A stretch of DNA of 64,000 nt from Arthrobacter sp. Hiyo4 (GTDB lineage Bacteria; Actinomycetota; Actinomycetes; Actinomycetales; Micrococcaceae): NCBI GenBank assembly GCA_002370555.1, contig AP014718.1, positions 3,162,001 through 3,226,000 on the forward strand, in the 5' to 3' direction. The notes beneath the pieces are model-generated. The model was not told the DNA's origin and searched no databases. It saw only the letters and a list, made by a program, of their open reading frames with translations. The position numbers and the translations under genes were made by a program. Positions 8,977 to 19,416 of the stretch are shown here, piece after piece. Numbering within the stretch: the stretch's first letter is position 1; the number at the start of each line of letters is the position of its first letter.

Positions 8977-10551
8977 ATGAAGAAGCTTCTGAAGTGGCTC
9001 AAGGCCCCGCCGCAATGGCCGCGCTGGCAGGCGTGGCGGCTGCCGCCGTCGTACTATCCGTTGCGGAGTTGATCGGAGCGTTCTTTACCGCCCGGCAACC
9101 CCGGTGATCGCGCTGGGGTCCACGTTCATCGACTTCACCCCGCCATGGATGAAGGACTTTGCCATCGCCACGTTCGGCACGAATGACAAAGCCGCGCTGT
9201 TTGTGGGGATGGGCCTGACCATTTTCCTGCTGGCCTGCGTGCTGGGTGTGGTGGCCTACCGCAAGTGGGCGCTGGGCGCGGCCGGTGTGCTGCTTATGGG
9301 CGCGGTGATCGTGGCCAGCGTGGTGACAAGGGCCAGCGTGAAGCCGCTGGATGCCATCCCCACCGTGCTGGGCACGATTGCCGGGCTGGTAGTGCTGCGG
9401 CTGCTGATCGCACCGTTGTGGCGGCTGAAGTCCTGGCCCGAGGCGCCTGCCGACACGGGCGCCGAGGAACCTGACCGCCCCGCCACCAGCCGCCGCCGCT
9501 TCTTCGCCGCCGCCGGGATCACCGTGGTCGGCGCCGGGATCGCTGCCACGGGCGGACGCCTGCTCAGTGCCGCGCGCAGCAACATCACCAAGGCCCGCGA
9601 GGCCCTGCAGCTGCCCACGCCGCCAAGGCCGCCGCGGCTGTTCCCGCCGGCGTCCAGTCCCCCGCTGCCGGCGTGACACCCTGGATCACCCCCAACGGGG
9701 ACTTCTACCGGATCGACACCGCCCTCAGCGTCCCCGAAATCAACGCTGATGACTGGGAGCTCCGCGTCCACGGGCTTGTGGAGGAAGAGGTCCGCCTCAC
9801 CTTCCAGGACCTGCTCGACGCCGACCTCATCGAATCGCACGTGACCCTCACCTGTGTCTCCAATCCCGTGGGCGGCAACCTCGCCGGGAACGCCCGCTGG
9901 CTCGGCCTGCCCATCCGCGAGGTCCTGAAGCGGGCACGTCCCAAGGACGGCGCGGACATGGTGCTGTCGACGTCGATCGATGGCTTCAGCGCCTCCACGC
10001 CGCTGGAGGTCCTGCAGGATGACCGCGACGCCATGCTGGCGATCGGCATGAACGGCGAGCCCCTGCCGCTGGAGCACGGCTATCCGGTGCGCATGGTGGT
10101 GCCCGGGCTGTACGGTTTTGTCTCCGCCACCAAGTGGGTGGTGGACCTGGAGGTCACACGGTTCGCGGACAGCAAGGCCTACTGGACCCAGCGCGGCTGG
10201 TCCGAGCGCGGCCCCATCAAGACCATGGCCCGGGTGGAAGTCCCGAAGTCCTTCGCCAAGGTGCCCGCCGGCCGCGTGGCGATCGGCGGCACCGCATGGG
10301 CTCAGACCCGCGGCATCACCAAGGTGGAAGTCCAGATCGACAACGACCCCTGGGCCGAGGCCGTCCTGTCCACCGAGGCGTCCCTCATCACGTGGCGCCA
10401 GTGGTCCTTCGACTGGGAAGCCACGCCCGGACCGCACTACATCAAGGTCCGCGCCACCGACGGAACAGGCGAGGTCCAGACTGACCAGCGGGCCGATCCG
10501 GTGCCCGACGGGGCCTCCGGCTGGCAGTCCGTCATGGTCACCGTGGAGTAG
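8977..10551 (+). CDS. Membrane-anchored molybdopterin oxidoreductase (sulfite oxidase/YedY type)
   Basis: The N-terminal third has about four hydrophobic helices. A linker with RRRFF follows, then a sulfite-oxidase-type catalytic domain. The molybdenum-ligand cysteine is in [15 protein letters not shown], and the C-terminal dimerisation domain ends [10 protein letters not shown]. This build is common in actinobacteria and places the cofactor domain outside the membrane. The natural electron acceptor is unknown. Breaks occur near 9013, 9103 and 9620; joined frames give one continuous protein. The start at ATG 8977 gives [12 protein letters not shown]. Confidence 0.85.
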
Positions 10552-10597
10552 CCCGGCATTCGGCAGGCCTTCCCTCCGAGGGCCCTAGACTGGCAAC

Positions 10598-11612
10598 ATG
10601 CCGCACAACCCGCATGCCACGTTCACCGTGGACTCCGCCGTCGAACTCGCTGTTATTGAACGAAGCGGTTTTGTGGAGTCCCGGCACATCGGCTCAGCCG
10701 TCGTACTGTCCGCCGACGGGTCCGTCGTCACAGAACTCGGCGACATCCGGACGCCCCTGTACGCACGGTCCGCGCTCAAGCCGCTGCAGGCCCTGGCGTC
10801 CATGCAGTCCGGGGTCCCGCTGCGCGGCGCGCAGGTGGCGCTGGCCTGCGGCAGCCACGTCGGTTCCCTGGACCACATGGATGTGGTGGAGGGGATGCTC
10901 AAGGCCGCCGGCGTCCGGGAGGATGAGCTCCAGTGCCCCGCCGCCTGGCCGCAGGACGAGACGGCCCGCAACTGGCTGATCCGGTCCGAAAAGGGCAAGT
11001 CGAAGCTGGCCTTCAACTGCTCAGGAAAGCACGCCGCCTTCCTGTGGGCCTGCACCGAAAACGGCTGGGACACCCACAGCTACCTCGAGCCGAACCATCC
11101 CCTGCAGCAGCGCGTCCGCAGCGTGATCGAGGAGTACAGCGGCGAGCGTATCGCCCACCTGGGCATCGACGGCTGCGGCGCCCCGTTGCCGCCATTTCGC
11201 TGACCGGCCTGGCCCGCGCCTATTCGATGCTGGCCAAGGCCCCTGGCGACAAGAACTCCAACGCCCGCGCTGCCACCATCACCACGTCCATGCTCGACTA
11301 CCCGTGGCCGTCCAGGGCCGCGGCGAGGCCAACACCATCGTGATGGACGAGCTGGGCATCATCGCCAAGATCGGCGCCGAGGGAGTCCTGGCCATGGCCA
11401 CACCACAGGGTGTCTCAGTGGCCATCAAGATGCTGGACGGGAACCTGCGCGCCACCTCGCTGGTGGCCCTGACCCTCCTCGCCGCGGTGGGCGCCGTGGA
11501 TATCCCCGGCGTCTCCAGCGTCCTCGAAAAAGTGGTGGCACCGGTGATGGGCGGCAGCCACGAGGTGGGCAAGATCCGCCTGGGCCCGGCCGTGTCAGCT
11601 CTCCTGGACTGA
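10598..11612 (+). CDS. L-asparaginase (Asparaginase_II family)
   Basis: About 338 residues after repair. Motifs are RSGFVESRHIGSAVVL, TPLYARSALKPLQAL (with the SxxK-like SALKP), ALACGSHVG, NCSGKHAAFL and GIDGCGAP. This family hydrolyses L-asparagine to aspartate and ammonia and is unrelated to E. coli AnsB. The frame breaks near 11183 (CCGTTG, repaired by one G) and near 11305. The C-terminal part GSHEVGKIRLGPAVSALLD is intact. The next gene begins one base after its stop. Confidence 0.88.
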
Positions 11613-11613
11613 C

Positions 11614-11988
11614 GTGGCTGTAGCGCGCCGTCGGATCGGCATTGAAGAAGGCACAGCGGCACTGGCCGCATGGCAGGAAGCCGCCGCATCGCCGTCGGAT
11701 GTTCCGCTCCCCCGCAACGTCACGGCCACGGCTGTGCGGTACACGCTGGAGGAGGTGACCGCGCGGGCACCGGGGAACTCGGTGGAGGTGCGGGTGCCGC
11801 CGTTCGGCGTCACCCAGTGTGTGGAGGGCCGCGGCACACCCGCGGAACCCGCCCAACGTGATCGAGTGCGACGCCGCCACCTGGCTTGGCATGGTGACCG
11901 GCCAGTTGAGCTGGTCGGACGCTGTCGCGGCGCACAAGGTGTCCGCCTCCGGTCTGCGCGCTGACCTCTCAGGCCTGCTCCCCTCTAA
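11614..11988 (+). CDS. Sterol-carrier-like family protein
   Basis: A small protein of about 125 residues. It begins MAVARRRIGIEEGTAAL and, after a break near 11825, continues NVIECDAATWLGMVTGQLSW and AHKVSASGLRADLSGLLPL. The second segment has the look of the SCP-2 or maleylpyruvate-isomerase C-terminal fold. The end is uncertain: one added C in CCCC near 11981 would give a stop at about 11988. It starts one base after the asparaginase stop, so it is translated in the same operon. No enzymatic role is claimed. Confidence 0.6.
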
Positions 11989-11989
11989 C

Positions 11990-12048
11990 GCGAACCGGCA
12001 GCAGATACCCGCAAATCCGGGTTTTGACGTCATGTGCTGCCGGTTCGC
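11990..12048. repeat. Long inverted repeat between convergent genes
   Basis: Perfect 14-bp arms GCGAACCGGCAGCA (11990-12003) and its complement (12035-12048). Inside the loop is a small CCCG-CAAAT-CGGG-like hairpin. The stop codon of the HAD gene (12030-12032) lies inside the loop. It could act as a bidirectional terminator, but it lacks a clear T-run and could also be a small repeat element. Confidence 0.75.
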
Positions 12049-12765
12049 GCTGCGGGGTTCGATTCCAGCGTCAGCAGCCTGCCGATCGCGCTTGCCTGCA
12101 GGTTGTCCAGGAGGTCCCGGGGCCGTTGTAGACCTCGGCCGCGCCTGCCTCGCGGAGTTCGGCGGCGCTGGTCCCGCCGCAGGTGACGCCGATGGCAGGG
12201 ACTCCCAGCGCGGCAGCAGCTTGCATGTCCCACACCGCATCCCCCACATAGACTGCTCCGGCCGCGGCCACACCAACAGCTTCAAGCGCGGCCACGAGGA
12301 TGTCCGGGGCCGGCTTGCTTGCCTTCGCATCGTCCGCGCTGGTGGCGGCATGGATGAACGAGTCCGCTCCGAGGGCTTTGCGGGTGGCCGCCAGATCCTG
12401 CGTTCGCGCCGATGATGCCAGGGCGACGGCGAGTCCCCGGCGTGGCACTGCGCAAGCAACTCCTTGGCACCGTCAAACGGACGCAGCGACGGCCAGCTCT
12501 GCGCGTAGACTGCCGCATGGCTGGCCAGGATTCCGGCGTCGGCCTCGCGGTCACGGCCAGCAGGAAGAAGCGTGTCCACCAAACGGTCGCCACCCATCCC
12601 GATGCACCGGTGAATGGCGGCCATGGGGACGTCATGCTGGTGCTGGCGGAACGCCTGCCACCACGCGAGCGTGTGGATGTAGGCGGAATCCACCAATGTT
12701 CCATCCACGTCAAACAGGACGCCGAACCGCCGTCCGCGGACCAAGGCGTGGCTTTGGGTGATCAC
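12030..12765 (-). CDS. HAD-superfamily hydrolase (phosphoglycolate/beta-phosphoglucomutase type)
   Basis: Motif I is FDVDGTLVDSAYIHTLAWW, with a cap domain after it. Motif II lies in ALASSARTQDL, the lysine in DDAKASKPAPDI and motif IV in VYVGDAVWDMQAAAALG. Together these indicate a small-molecule phosphatase. Breaks occur near 12440 and 12115; all motifs are present across the frames. The GTG start at 12765 overlaps the stop of the upstream YegP-like gene (GTGA), so translation is coupled. The substrate is not evident. Confidence 0.82.
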
Positions 12766-13055
12766 CCGGCTACAACGCGGGCGGCCCCGGTAATCTTCTT
12801 GCCGCGGGCAGCACCATTGTCTTTCGGGGAGGACACCGGGCCAACCCGGTCCCGGATGACGGCTCCGGCACCGTTCCTGCTGAAGTCCCTGATTAGGCCG
12901 GTGCCGGCAATCTCGCGGGCCATCGCAATGCCGGCCACCGCTGCGCGCTTCGTTGGGAAAGTCACCGAGATAGCCATCAGGCTTCCTGAACCATCCAACA
13001 TCCGCACGCGATAGCCGCCGTCAGGCGCATCCACCAGCTCAAAATGTCCGGCCAT
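12762..13055 (-). CDS. YegP-like DUF1508 protein
   Basis: A protein of about 97 residues starting MAGHFELVDAPDGGYRVRML. It has one DUF1508 unit: a short beta-rich region, then TFPTKRAAVAGIAMAREIAG. The start is placed at 13055 because GAGGGG lies 8-10 bases upstream; an ATG eight codons earlier is possible. Function in the family is poorly known. It is the first gene of a pair with the HAD gene. Confidence 0.75.
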   Translation of the reverse strand: MAGHFELVDAPDGGYRVRMLDGSGSLMAISVTFPTKRAAVAGIAMAREIAGTGLIRDFSRNGAGAVIRDRVGPVSSPKDNGAARGKKITGAARVVAG

Positions 13056-13115
13056 TACTACCACCCCTCGTTCAGTCACGGCGCTGTGCCTTAATAGGAG
13101 CGCTCTGCGAGTCTA

Positions 13116-13129
13116 GTAAGTATACTTAC
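13116..13129. promoter_or_regulatory. Perfect 14-bp palindrome upstream of the YegP-HAD operon
   Basis: GTAAGTATACTTAC is a perfect palindrome in an otherwise GC-rich region, 60 bases upstream of the YegP-like start codon and before the end of the convergent trehalase gene. It is the size and form of a dimeric repressor site. The regulator is unknown. Confidence 0.5.
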
Positions 13130-13169
13130 CTATCCTGCGGAGGTGAAGAGCGGGCGGACCCTCGGGCCC

Positions 13170-14979
13170 TCATTGCCTTACGCTTTCTGTCTCCGGGGGA
13201 AGGGGTGTGTCACTTCGGCGAACCGTATCCTGATGCAGCTCAAGGGCGCTTGTCACAAGCGCGAAGTGGCTGAAGGCCTGGGGCGTATTGCCCAGCTGCC
13301 GTCCTGCCCCGACGCTCCATTCCTCACTGAGCAGACCCACATCGTTGCGGAGTTCCAGCAGCCGTTCGAAGAGTTCGGTGGACTCCTCGGTGCGCCCAGC
13401 GCCCAGCAGGGCCTCCACCAGCCAGAAGGAGCAGGCCAGGAACACCCCTTCGTCTCCCGGAAGGCCGTCGTCGCTGTCGGCGGGACGGTAGCGCAGCACA
13501 AAACCGTCCTCGGTCAGCTCCCGCCGGATCGCGTCGATGGTCCCCAGCACCCGGGGATCATCCGGCGGCAGGAAGCCCACCCGCGGGATCAACAGCAGGC
13601 TGGCGTCCAGTTCGGGCCGGCCATACGACTGCACAAAAGTGTTGCGGACGGGGTCGAAGCCGTTGGCCATGACGTCCCGATGGATGGTGTCGCGAAGGGC
13701 CTCCCAGCGTTCCACGGGGCCGGGCAAGCCGAAATCGCGGACGCCCTTAACCATCCTGTCTGCGGCCACCCAGGCCATCACCTTGGAGTGCGTGAAATGG
13801 CGCCGCGGCCCGCGCATCTCCCAGAGTCCGTTGTCCGGCTGGTCCCAGATGGTCTCCAGGTGCTGCATCAGGGCCACCTGGACGTCCCAGGACTCGTCCG
13901 TGTGTTTCAGCAGGGACTTCCTGGTCAGCGCCAGGCAATCCAGGACCTCGCCCCAGACGTCCAGCTGAAGCTGCTCGGCGGCGCCGTTGCCGGTCCGTAC
14001 AGGTTTTGAATTCTCGTACCCGGCAAGCCACGGCAGTTCCATTTCCGGAAGCCTGCGTTCGCCGTGGATTCCGTACATGATCTGCAGGTCGGCAGGATCG
14101 CCCGCCACAGCGCGGAGCAGCCAGTCACGCCAGGCGGCCGCTTCGGTGGTGTAGCCGGCGGCCAGGAGCGCCTGCAGCGTCATAGTGGCGTCCCGCAGCC
14201 AGCAGAAGCGGTAATCCCAGTTGCGGGACCGCCCAGCTGTTCCGGCAGGGACGTGGTGACCGCAGCGACGATGCCGCCCGTGGGAGCGTAGGTCAGCGCC
14301 TTCAGGGTCACCAGCGAACGGACCACGGCATCCTGGTACTTGCCCCGCACGGTGCACTGGGATGCCCAGCCGCGCCAGAAGGCCAGGGTGGTGCCCAGCA
14401 CTACCTCGGCGTCCACCGTGTGCGGGCGGGGTACGTGGCTGGGCGCCCACGTCAGGACAAAGGGGATGCGCTCCCCGCCTTGACTGTGAAGTCACTGACG
14501 GAGTGCATGTTCTCGCCGTGAAGCGGCGCCTTGGTGACGAAGTAGACGGAGTCCGGGCCGGCGATGGCATGCAGGCCGTGCCTGTCGCGGCGCACCCAGG
14601 GAACGATGTGCCCGTAGTCGAACCTCAGGGCCAGTTCACCGCGCATCCTGACGCTTCCGCTCACGCCCTCGACGATCCGCACGATGTCCGCCACCTCGTC
14701 ACGTGGCGGCATGAAGTCAATAACCCTGACGGTACCCTCCGGGGTTTCCCATTCTGTTTCGAGGATCAGGGTCCCCTCCCGGTAGCCGCGCCTGGCGCAG
14801 GTGCCGCCGCTCTCGGGTGCCAGTAGCCAGCGCCCTGCCTCCGGCGTATCGAGGAGCGCGTTGAAACATGCAGGCGAGTCGAAATGCGGCAGGCAAAGCC
14901 AGTCGATGGAGCCCTCGGTGCTGACCAGGGCGCCGGTGTGGAGGTCGCCAACAACTGCATAATCTTCAATGCGCGCCAT
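13170..14979 (-). CDS. GH15 glycoside hydrolase (trehalase-like)
   Basis: About 603 residues after repair. The N-terminus ARIEDYAVVGDLHTGALVS and FDSPACFNALLD belong to the beta-rich domain typical of bacterial GH15. The catalytic (alpha/alpha)6 domain shows RNWDYRFCWLRDATMTL and, near the end, LLSEEWSVGAGRQLGN with QAFSHFAL. Related proteins in mycobacteria act as trehalases; others are glucoamylases, so the substrate is inferred. Breaks occur near 14480 and 14230. An ATG two codons upstream (14985) is an alternative start. Confidence 0.87.
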
Positions 14980-15114
14980 TCCCATACACTGCCACACGGA
15001 TTGCCGATGGGGTTGGGTGGGCACTCCGCGTTCCTGATGGAGGCTGACGTCACGCACGACGGCGGAACCGCCGCAAGTGCCCGACGCGCGGTTGCGCTGT
15101 GGCAGAGTGGAGGC

Positions 15115-16197
15115 ATGGACAGGGCTCCTCAGAATTCACCGCAGAACACTCCGCACCCAGCACCACTGTCCGGCACCCAGGTTTTCCGTCTGGCGCACCG
15201 GATTTCCGACGTCGTCAACGGCGTCCGCATCCGGCTGGCCAAGCGCTGGAATTTCACGCCGCAGACCATTGCGTACCAGGGCTACGGTTCGACCGGCTGG
15301 GTACGTGTCCTTGGCCGCGTCCTGTTGACCAGGAATCCCACCCCGGGCAGCCGGGCCGAGCACGCAGCCCGCAACGGCACACAAAACGTCCGCGGCTGGC
15401 GGGCCTTCACCAGTGTCCCCCTGCAGTTCATTGAGGTGGAAATTACCATCGGCGGCGTCACCGCCCGGGTCCGTGCGGACCGGGGCGGCCTGATCGACAC
15501 CGTTGTGGACGTGCAGCTCCCGCCGGGCTGGCACACCGCCATCCTGCGGGCTGACGGGACCGAACCCGTGGAGACGCTGATCCAGGTGATCGATGCCGAT
15601 GCGAAGTTCGGCATCGTGTCCGACATCGACGACACCGTGATGGTCACCGCCCTGCCCAGGCCGTTCCTGGCCCTGTGGAACACGTTTGTCCTCAGCGAAC
15701 GGGCACGGATGGCGACGCCGGGGATGGCGGTCCTGCTGGAAAGGCTCACCATTGAGCACCCTGACGCGCCCGTCATCTACCTGTCCACGGGTCCGTGGAA
15801 TGCGGCCCCCACCCTGGCGCGGTTCCTGGGCCGGAACATGTATCCCTCCGGCGCCCTCCTGCTCACGGACTGGGGCCTGACCCAGGACCGCTGGTTCCGC
15901 AGCGGGCAGGAGCACAAGCACCGCAACCTGGAGCGCCTCGCCAAGGAATTCCCGGACATGCGGTGGCTCCTGATCGGCGACAACGGCCAGCACGATGAAC
16001 AGATCTACTCAGGCTTCGCCCAGGAGAACGCCGACAAGGTGGCCGCGATCGCCATCCGGCAGCTCTCCGTCAGCGAGTCCGTCTTCGCCGGCGGGCACTC
16101 CGAGGACGGCGACCACACCACCTCGGTGGTGCCCTGGATCTATTCGCCGGACGGCGCGGGGATGGCCAAGCAGCTCAAGGTGCTGGACCTGCTGTAG
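15115..16197 (+). CDS. App1-type phosphatase (DUF2183)
   Basis: A 360-residue intact protein. The C-terminal catalytic domain has the HAD-like DxDxT motif SDIDDTVMVT at about residue 169 and conserved YLSTGPWN, DWGLTQDRWFRSG and LLIGDNGQHDEQIY. Yeast App1 is a phosphatidate phosphatase; bacterial members are uncharacterised, so a phospholipid phosphatase role is only likely. The N-terminal half is beta-rich. Start at ATG 15115, just after a GGAGG. Confidence 0.85.
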   Translation: MDRAPQNSPQNTPHPAPLSGTQVFRLAHRISDVVNGVRIRLAKRWNFTPQTIAYQGYGSTGWVRVLGRVLLTRNPTPGSRAEHAARNGTQNVRGWRAFTSVPLQFIEVEITIGGVTARVRADRGGLIDTVVDVQLPPGWHTAILRADGTEPVETLIQVIDADAKFGIVSDIDDTVMVTALPRPFLALWNTFVLSERARMATPGMAVLLERLTIEHPDAPVIYLSTGPWNAAPTLARFLGRNMYPSGALLLTDWGLTQDRWFRSGQEHKHRNLERLAKEFPDMRWLLIGDNGQHDEQIYSGFAQENADKVAAIAIRQLSVSESVFAGGHSEDGDHTTSVVPWIYSPDGAGMAKQLKVLDLL

Positions 16198-16236
16198 ATG
16201 CATGACCACACTCTTTCAAGCGGATAGGCGACACGC

Positions 16237-17100
16237 ATGAGCGACACCGACGGCGATGCGCGGCGGCGGGAACTTGGCGACAACCCAGGCCCGGTTGAGG
16301 AGGAGGTGGAGGAATCCTTCGACCGCACGGTTGAGGAAGGCGCGCAACGGCTGAACCGCACCTTTCGGGACGTGCTCATCACCGGCTTGTTCGGCGGGTT
16401 TGAAATAGGCGTTGGCGTCATGGCTTACCTCGGCGTTCTCTATGAGACCGGGAACCACCTTCTCGCGGGACTGGCCTTCAGTGCAGGCCTCATCGCCCTG
16501 CTGCTGGCCAAGAGCGAACTGTTCACGGAAGGCTTCCTGGTACCCATCGCCGCCGTCGTCGCACGGGAGGCAAGCTACGCCCAGCTCGGGAAGCTTTGGG
16601 GCGGCACACTCATTGCCAACCTGGTGGGCGGTTGGCTGTTCATGGCTTTGATCATGACAGCGTTCCCGCAATGGAGCGGGGTCATCACGAAGGAAGCCAA
16701 CCACTATTTGGACGCCGGGTTTAACTGGAAAACCGTGTGTCTTGCCGTGTTGGCGGGGAGCACCATCACGTTGATGACCCGCATGCAGCACGGCACTGAC
16801 AGCATCACCGGCAAGATCGCGGCCGCCGTCGTTGGCGCTTTCCTGCTCTATGGGCTGCAGCTCTTCCACTCGATCCTGGACTCGCTGCTGATCTTCGGTG
16901 CCATCCACACGGGTGCTGACATCAACTACCTTGAATGGCTCGGCTGGTTTTCCTATGTAGTGGCCTTTAACATGCTTGGCGGGGTCCTGCTGGTGACAGC
17001 GCTACGGCTGGTGAGCGCCAGCAAGCTTGTGAAGGAACGGCGCGATGACTCACCCGAGGACCCGGAGGACGCACACCACAACACTTCCCCACGAGGCTAG
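16237..17100 (+). CDS. Formate/nitrite transporter family protein
   Basis: A 287-residue membrane protein with an acidic N-terminal extension of about 40 residues and about six membrane helices. The FNT pattern is visible: LITGLFGGFEIGVGV, LAKSELFTEGFLVPI, LWGGTLIANLVGGWL and LAGSTITLMTRMQHG. The charged N-terminus and the TRMQHG loop resemble the YfdC branch rather than FocA. The frame is intact. It is convergent with the beta-glucosidase; the two stop codons overlap in the palindrome CTAG. Confidence 0.87.
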   Translation: MSDTDGDARRRELGDNPGPVEEEVEESFDRTVEEGAQRLNRTFRDVLITGLFGGFEIGVGVMAYLGVLYETGNHLLAGLAFSAGLIALLLAKSELFTEGFLVPIAAVVAREASYAQLGKLWGGTLIANLVGGWLFMALIMTAFPQWSGVITKEANHYLDAGFNWKTVCLAVLAGSTITLMTRMQHGTDSITGKIAAAVVGAFLLYGLQLFHSILDSLLIFGAIHTGADINYLEWLGWFSYVVAFNMLGGVLLVTALRLVSASKLVKERRDDSPEDPEDAHHNTSPRG

Positions 17101-18661
17101 GCGGTGGCACCCGAGGTGGTCACGCCGTCGTTGGGAGATACCGGCGTTTCGGGATCAGCGGCGGTGTCCGGTTCCTCACTGGCGGCCTGCGCGACGGCGG
17201 CACTCGCCCCTGCGGCAAGGTTCCGCTCCTCGATAAGCTCCTGAAGCCAGAAGTAGGACGCCTTCGGCGTTCGCTCCTGGGTCTCGAAATCAACATGGAG
17301 CAACCCGAACGGCTGGTTGTAGCCTGCCGACCATTCGAAGTTGTCCAGCAGCGACCACACATAGTAGCCACGCAGGTCAATACCCTCGGCTTCACCGCCG
17401 GGAGCCGTGGCCTTCAGCGCGGCCTGGATGTGGTCCGACAGGTACTTCAGCCGCCGCTCGTCCGGGATGAACGTGGTGTTGGTGGACTTGTCCCGGACGA
17501 TAATGTCCTCAAAACTGGCCCCGCCCTCGGTGATGATCACCGGCGGGAGATGCGGGTACCGCTCCGCCATCTCCTTCAGCGCCACCCCCATGTACTCGGG
17601 TTTGACCGGCCAGCCGTAGGAGGTGACGTCCGCCTCCGGCCAGGCCTCGACGTGGAACGGCGTGGCGCCGTTGCCGGCCGCACTCAGGTCACTGCCCATG
17701 GCCTCCGCCATGGTCGCCGGCACCGCCCCGTCACCGGGCCGACAGCTACCTTCGTGGGCATGTAGTAGTTCAGGCCGTAGAAATCCAGCGGCTGGGAGAT
17801 GATCTCCATGTCCTCGTCCGGATGGTCAAAGGAGCCGAAGAACTTCGCGGCTCGGATGATGTCCGGATATTGGCCCGTGAGGACAGGGTCCGCGTACAGC
17901 CGGTTCTGTGCGATGTCCATCAGGCCCGCACTCATCCAGTCCAGGGGGTTGATGGAGTTCGGGACCATGGGCGAGTACACGTTGGTCATCCCGATCTCGC
18001 CGGGGACCCCGGCCGCCCGCAGTGCCTGCATCGCGAGCCCGTGGCCCAGAAGCTGGTGGTGCACGGTGGGCAAGGCGTTGAGCATGAGCGCTTCGCCCGG
18101 TGAGTGCAGGCCCATGGTGTAGCCGTTGGTGCTGACCGTGGCGGGCTCGTTGATGGTGACCCAGCGGGCAACGCGGTCGCCATAAGCAGCAGCGGCGATC
18201 GCGGCGAACTCCCCCAGGCGGTGGGCGGTATCGCGATTCAGCCAGCCGCCGGCGTCGTCCAGTGCCAGCGGGGTGTCCCAGTGATAGAGCGTGACCATGG
18301 GCGAAATCCCGTTGGCCAGGAGCTCGTCCAGGAGCCGGTCATAGAAGGCCAGCCCGGCCGGGTTCACCGGCCCGCTGCCGTTGGGCTGGATCCGGGGCCA
18401 GGACAGTGAGAACCGGTACGAGTCGACGCCCAGCTGCTTCATGAGGGCAACGTCGTAGGGCATCCGGTGATAGTGATCGCAGGCAACGGCGGGGCTGTGG
18501 CCGTCGACGATGGCACCTTCCTTGGCCGAAAACACGTCCCAGCCCGCCGGGCCCCTGCCATCTTCGGTGAGCGCGCCTTCGATCTGGAAGGCCGCGGTGG
18601 CCACTCCCAGGGTGAAGTCCGCAGGGATGAGGGCGGCTAGGTCCTTGGCGGAAATGTGCAT
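17097..18661 (-). CDS. Family 1 beta-glucosidase
   Basis: GH1 enzyme, about 522 residues after repair. Motifs are FTLGVATAAFQIEGA at the start, YRFSLSWPRIQPNG, the acid/base glutamate in VTINEPATV, LDFYGLNYYMP and the nucleophile in IITEGG. Most relatives have ITENG at the last site; here it reads ITEGG, with the catalytic Glu kept. The end FEWSAGYNQPFGLLHVDF is typical. A break occurs near 17735. A low-complexity tail of about 45 residues (AAGASAAVAQAASEEP) follows. No signal peptide, so it is probably cytoplasmic and acts on imported disaccharides. Confidence 0.92.
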
Positions 18662-18744
18662 CGAGTCAGCCCTTTAGGAAGGAGGAAGCGTGGAACGCGT
18701 ACATCCCAGAATGTCACACGACCGGGCTGCTGACGAGCGTCGCT

Positions 18745-19366
18745 GTGGGCATCGGCGGCGGCGACCAGCAGCGCCAGGCGGTGGCCATTGGGCTCTGGCT
18801 CTTCAGCCACGAAGTGCACAAGCTGGCCGTGTTGCAGCACGGCCAGCACCTCAAACGGGCAACCTGCTGTACGGCCGCCCGGGACCGGCAAGACGCACAC
18901 CGTGCGCCACCTCCTGAGCCAGAGTGAAGGCTCGACGGCGATCCTCCTCTCGGGCGGATCCCTCGCCAGGATCTCCGAGGCGGCCCGCATGGCGGGGCGC
19001 TGCAGCCCTCGATCGCCGTGCTGGAGGATTGCGGTCTTATTGCCGAGGACCGGAGTTTCGGGCACGGGCCGCAGCCACTGCTCTTTGAGGTGCTGGACGC
19101 CATGGACGGCCTGTACGGCCGCCTGGTGGCGTTCAGCCCGGGCGGCATTGGATACCGGCGCGGAACGGACGGCGGGAACCACGGCCTCCTTGGCCCTGGA
19201 ACTGGTCCGGCGGGCGGCGGTGGCTGCGGCGGTGGATGATGCTCCGGTGTCCGATTCGCACCTGGCGGCCGCCGTGGAGAACCTGATGGCTGACGCCGAA
19301 ACCATCACCCGCAGCCTGCTGGGCAGCGGCACGGACGCGGCCGGTCCGCCCGGTTTCCAAGGGCCC
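18745..19366 (+). pseudogene. AAA+ ATPase remnant
   Basis: Pieces of an AAA ATPase are spread over three frames. One is HLKRGNLLYG followed by GTGKTHTVRHLLSQSEG (Walker A). Another is IAVLEDC-LIAEDRSFG-GPQPLLFEVLDAMDGL (Walker B region). A C-terminal piece is SLALELVRRAAVAAAVDD and AAVENLMADAETITRSLLGS. The part between DAMDGL and the C-terminal piece, about 200 residues in relatives, is missing, and so is most of the N-terminus. This cannot be repaired by single bases, so it is a deleted gene or a collapsed assembly. Confidence 0.65.
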
Positions 19367-19416
19367 GGCGTCCCGGGGCACGGCTTCCCGGGCCTGGTTT
19401 CGCTGGATCGACCGAC

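Noticed and set aside
9256..10437. Long minus-strand open frame opposite the molybdopterin oxidoreductase
   Set aside because: Same reasoning: a shadow of third-position GC, no family motif, no ribosome site.
18690..19332. Minus-strand frames over the AAA remnant as a separate gene
   Set aside because: The plus-strand pieces have a clear P-loop; the minus-strand frames show no motif.
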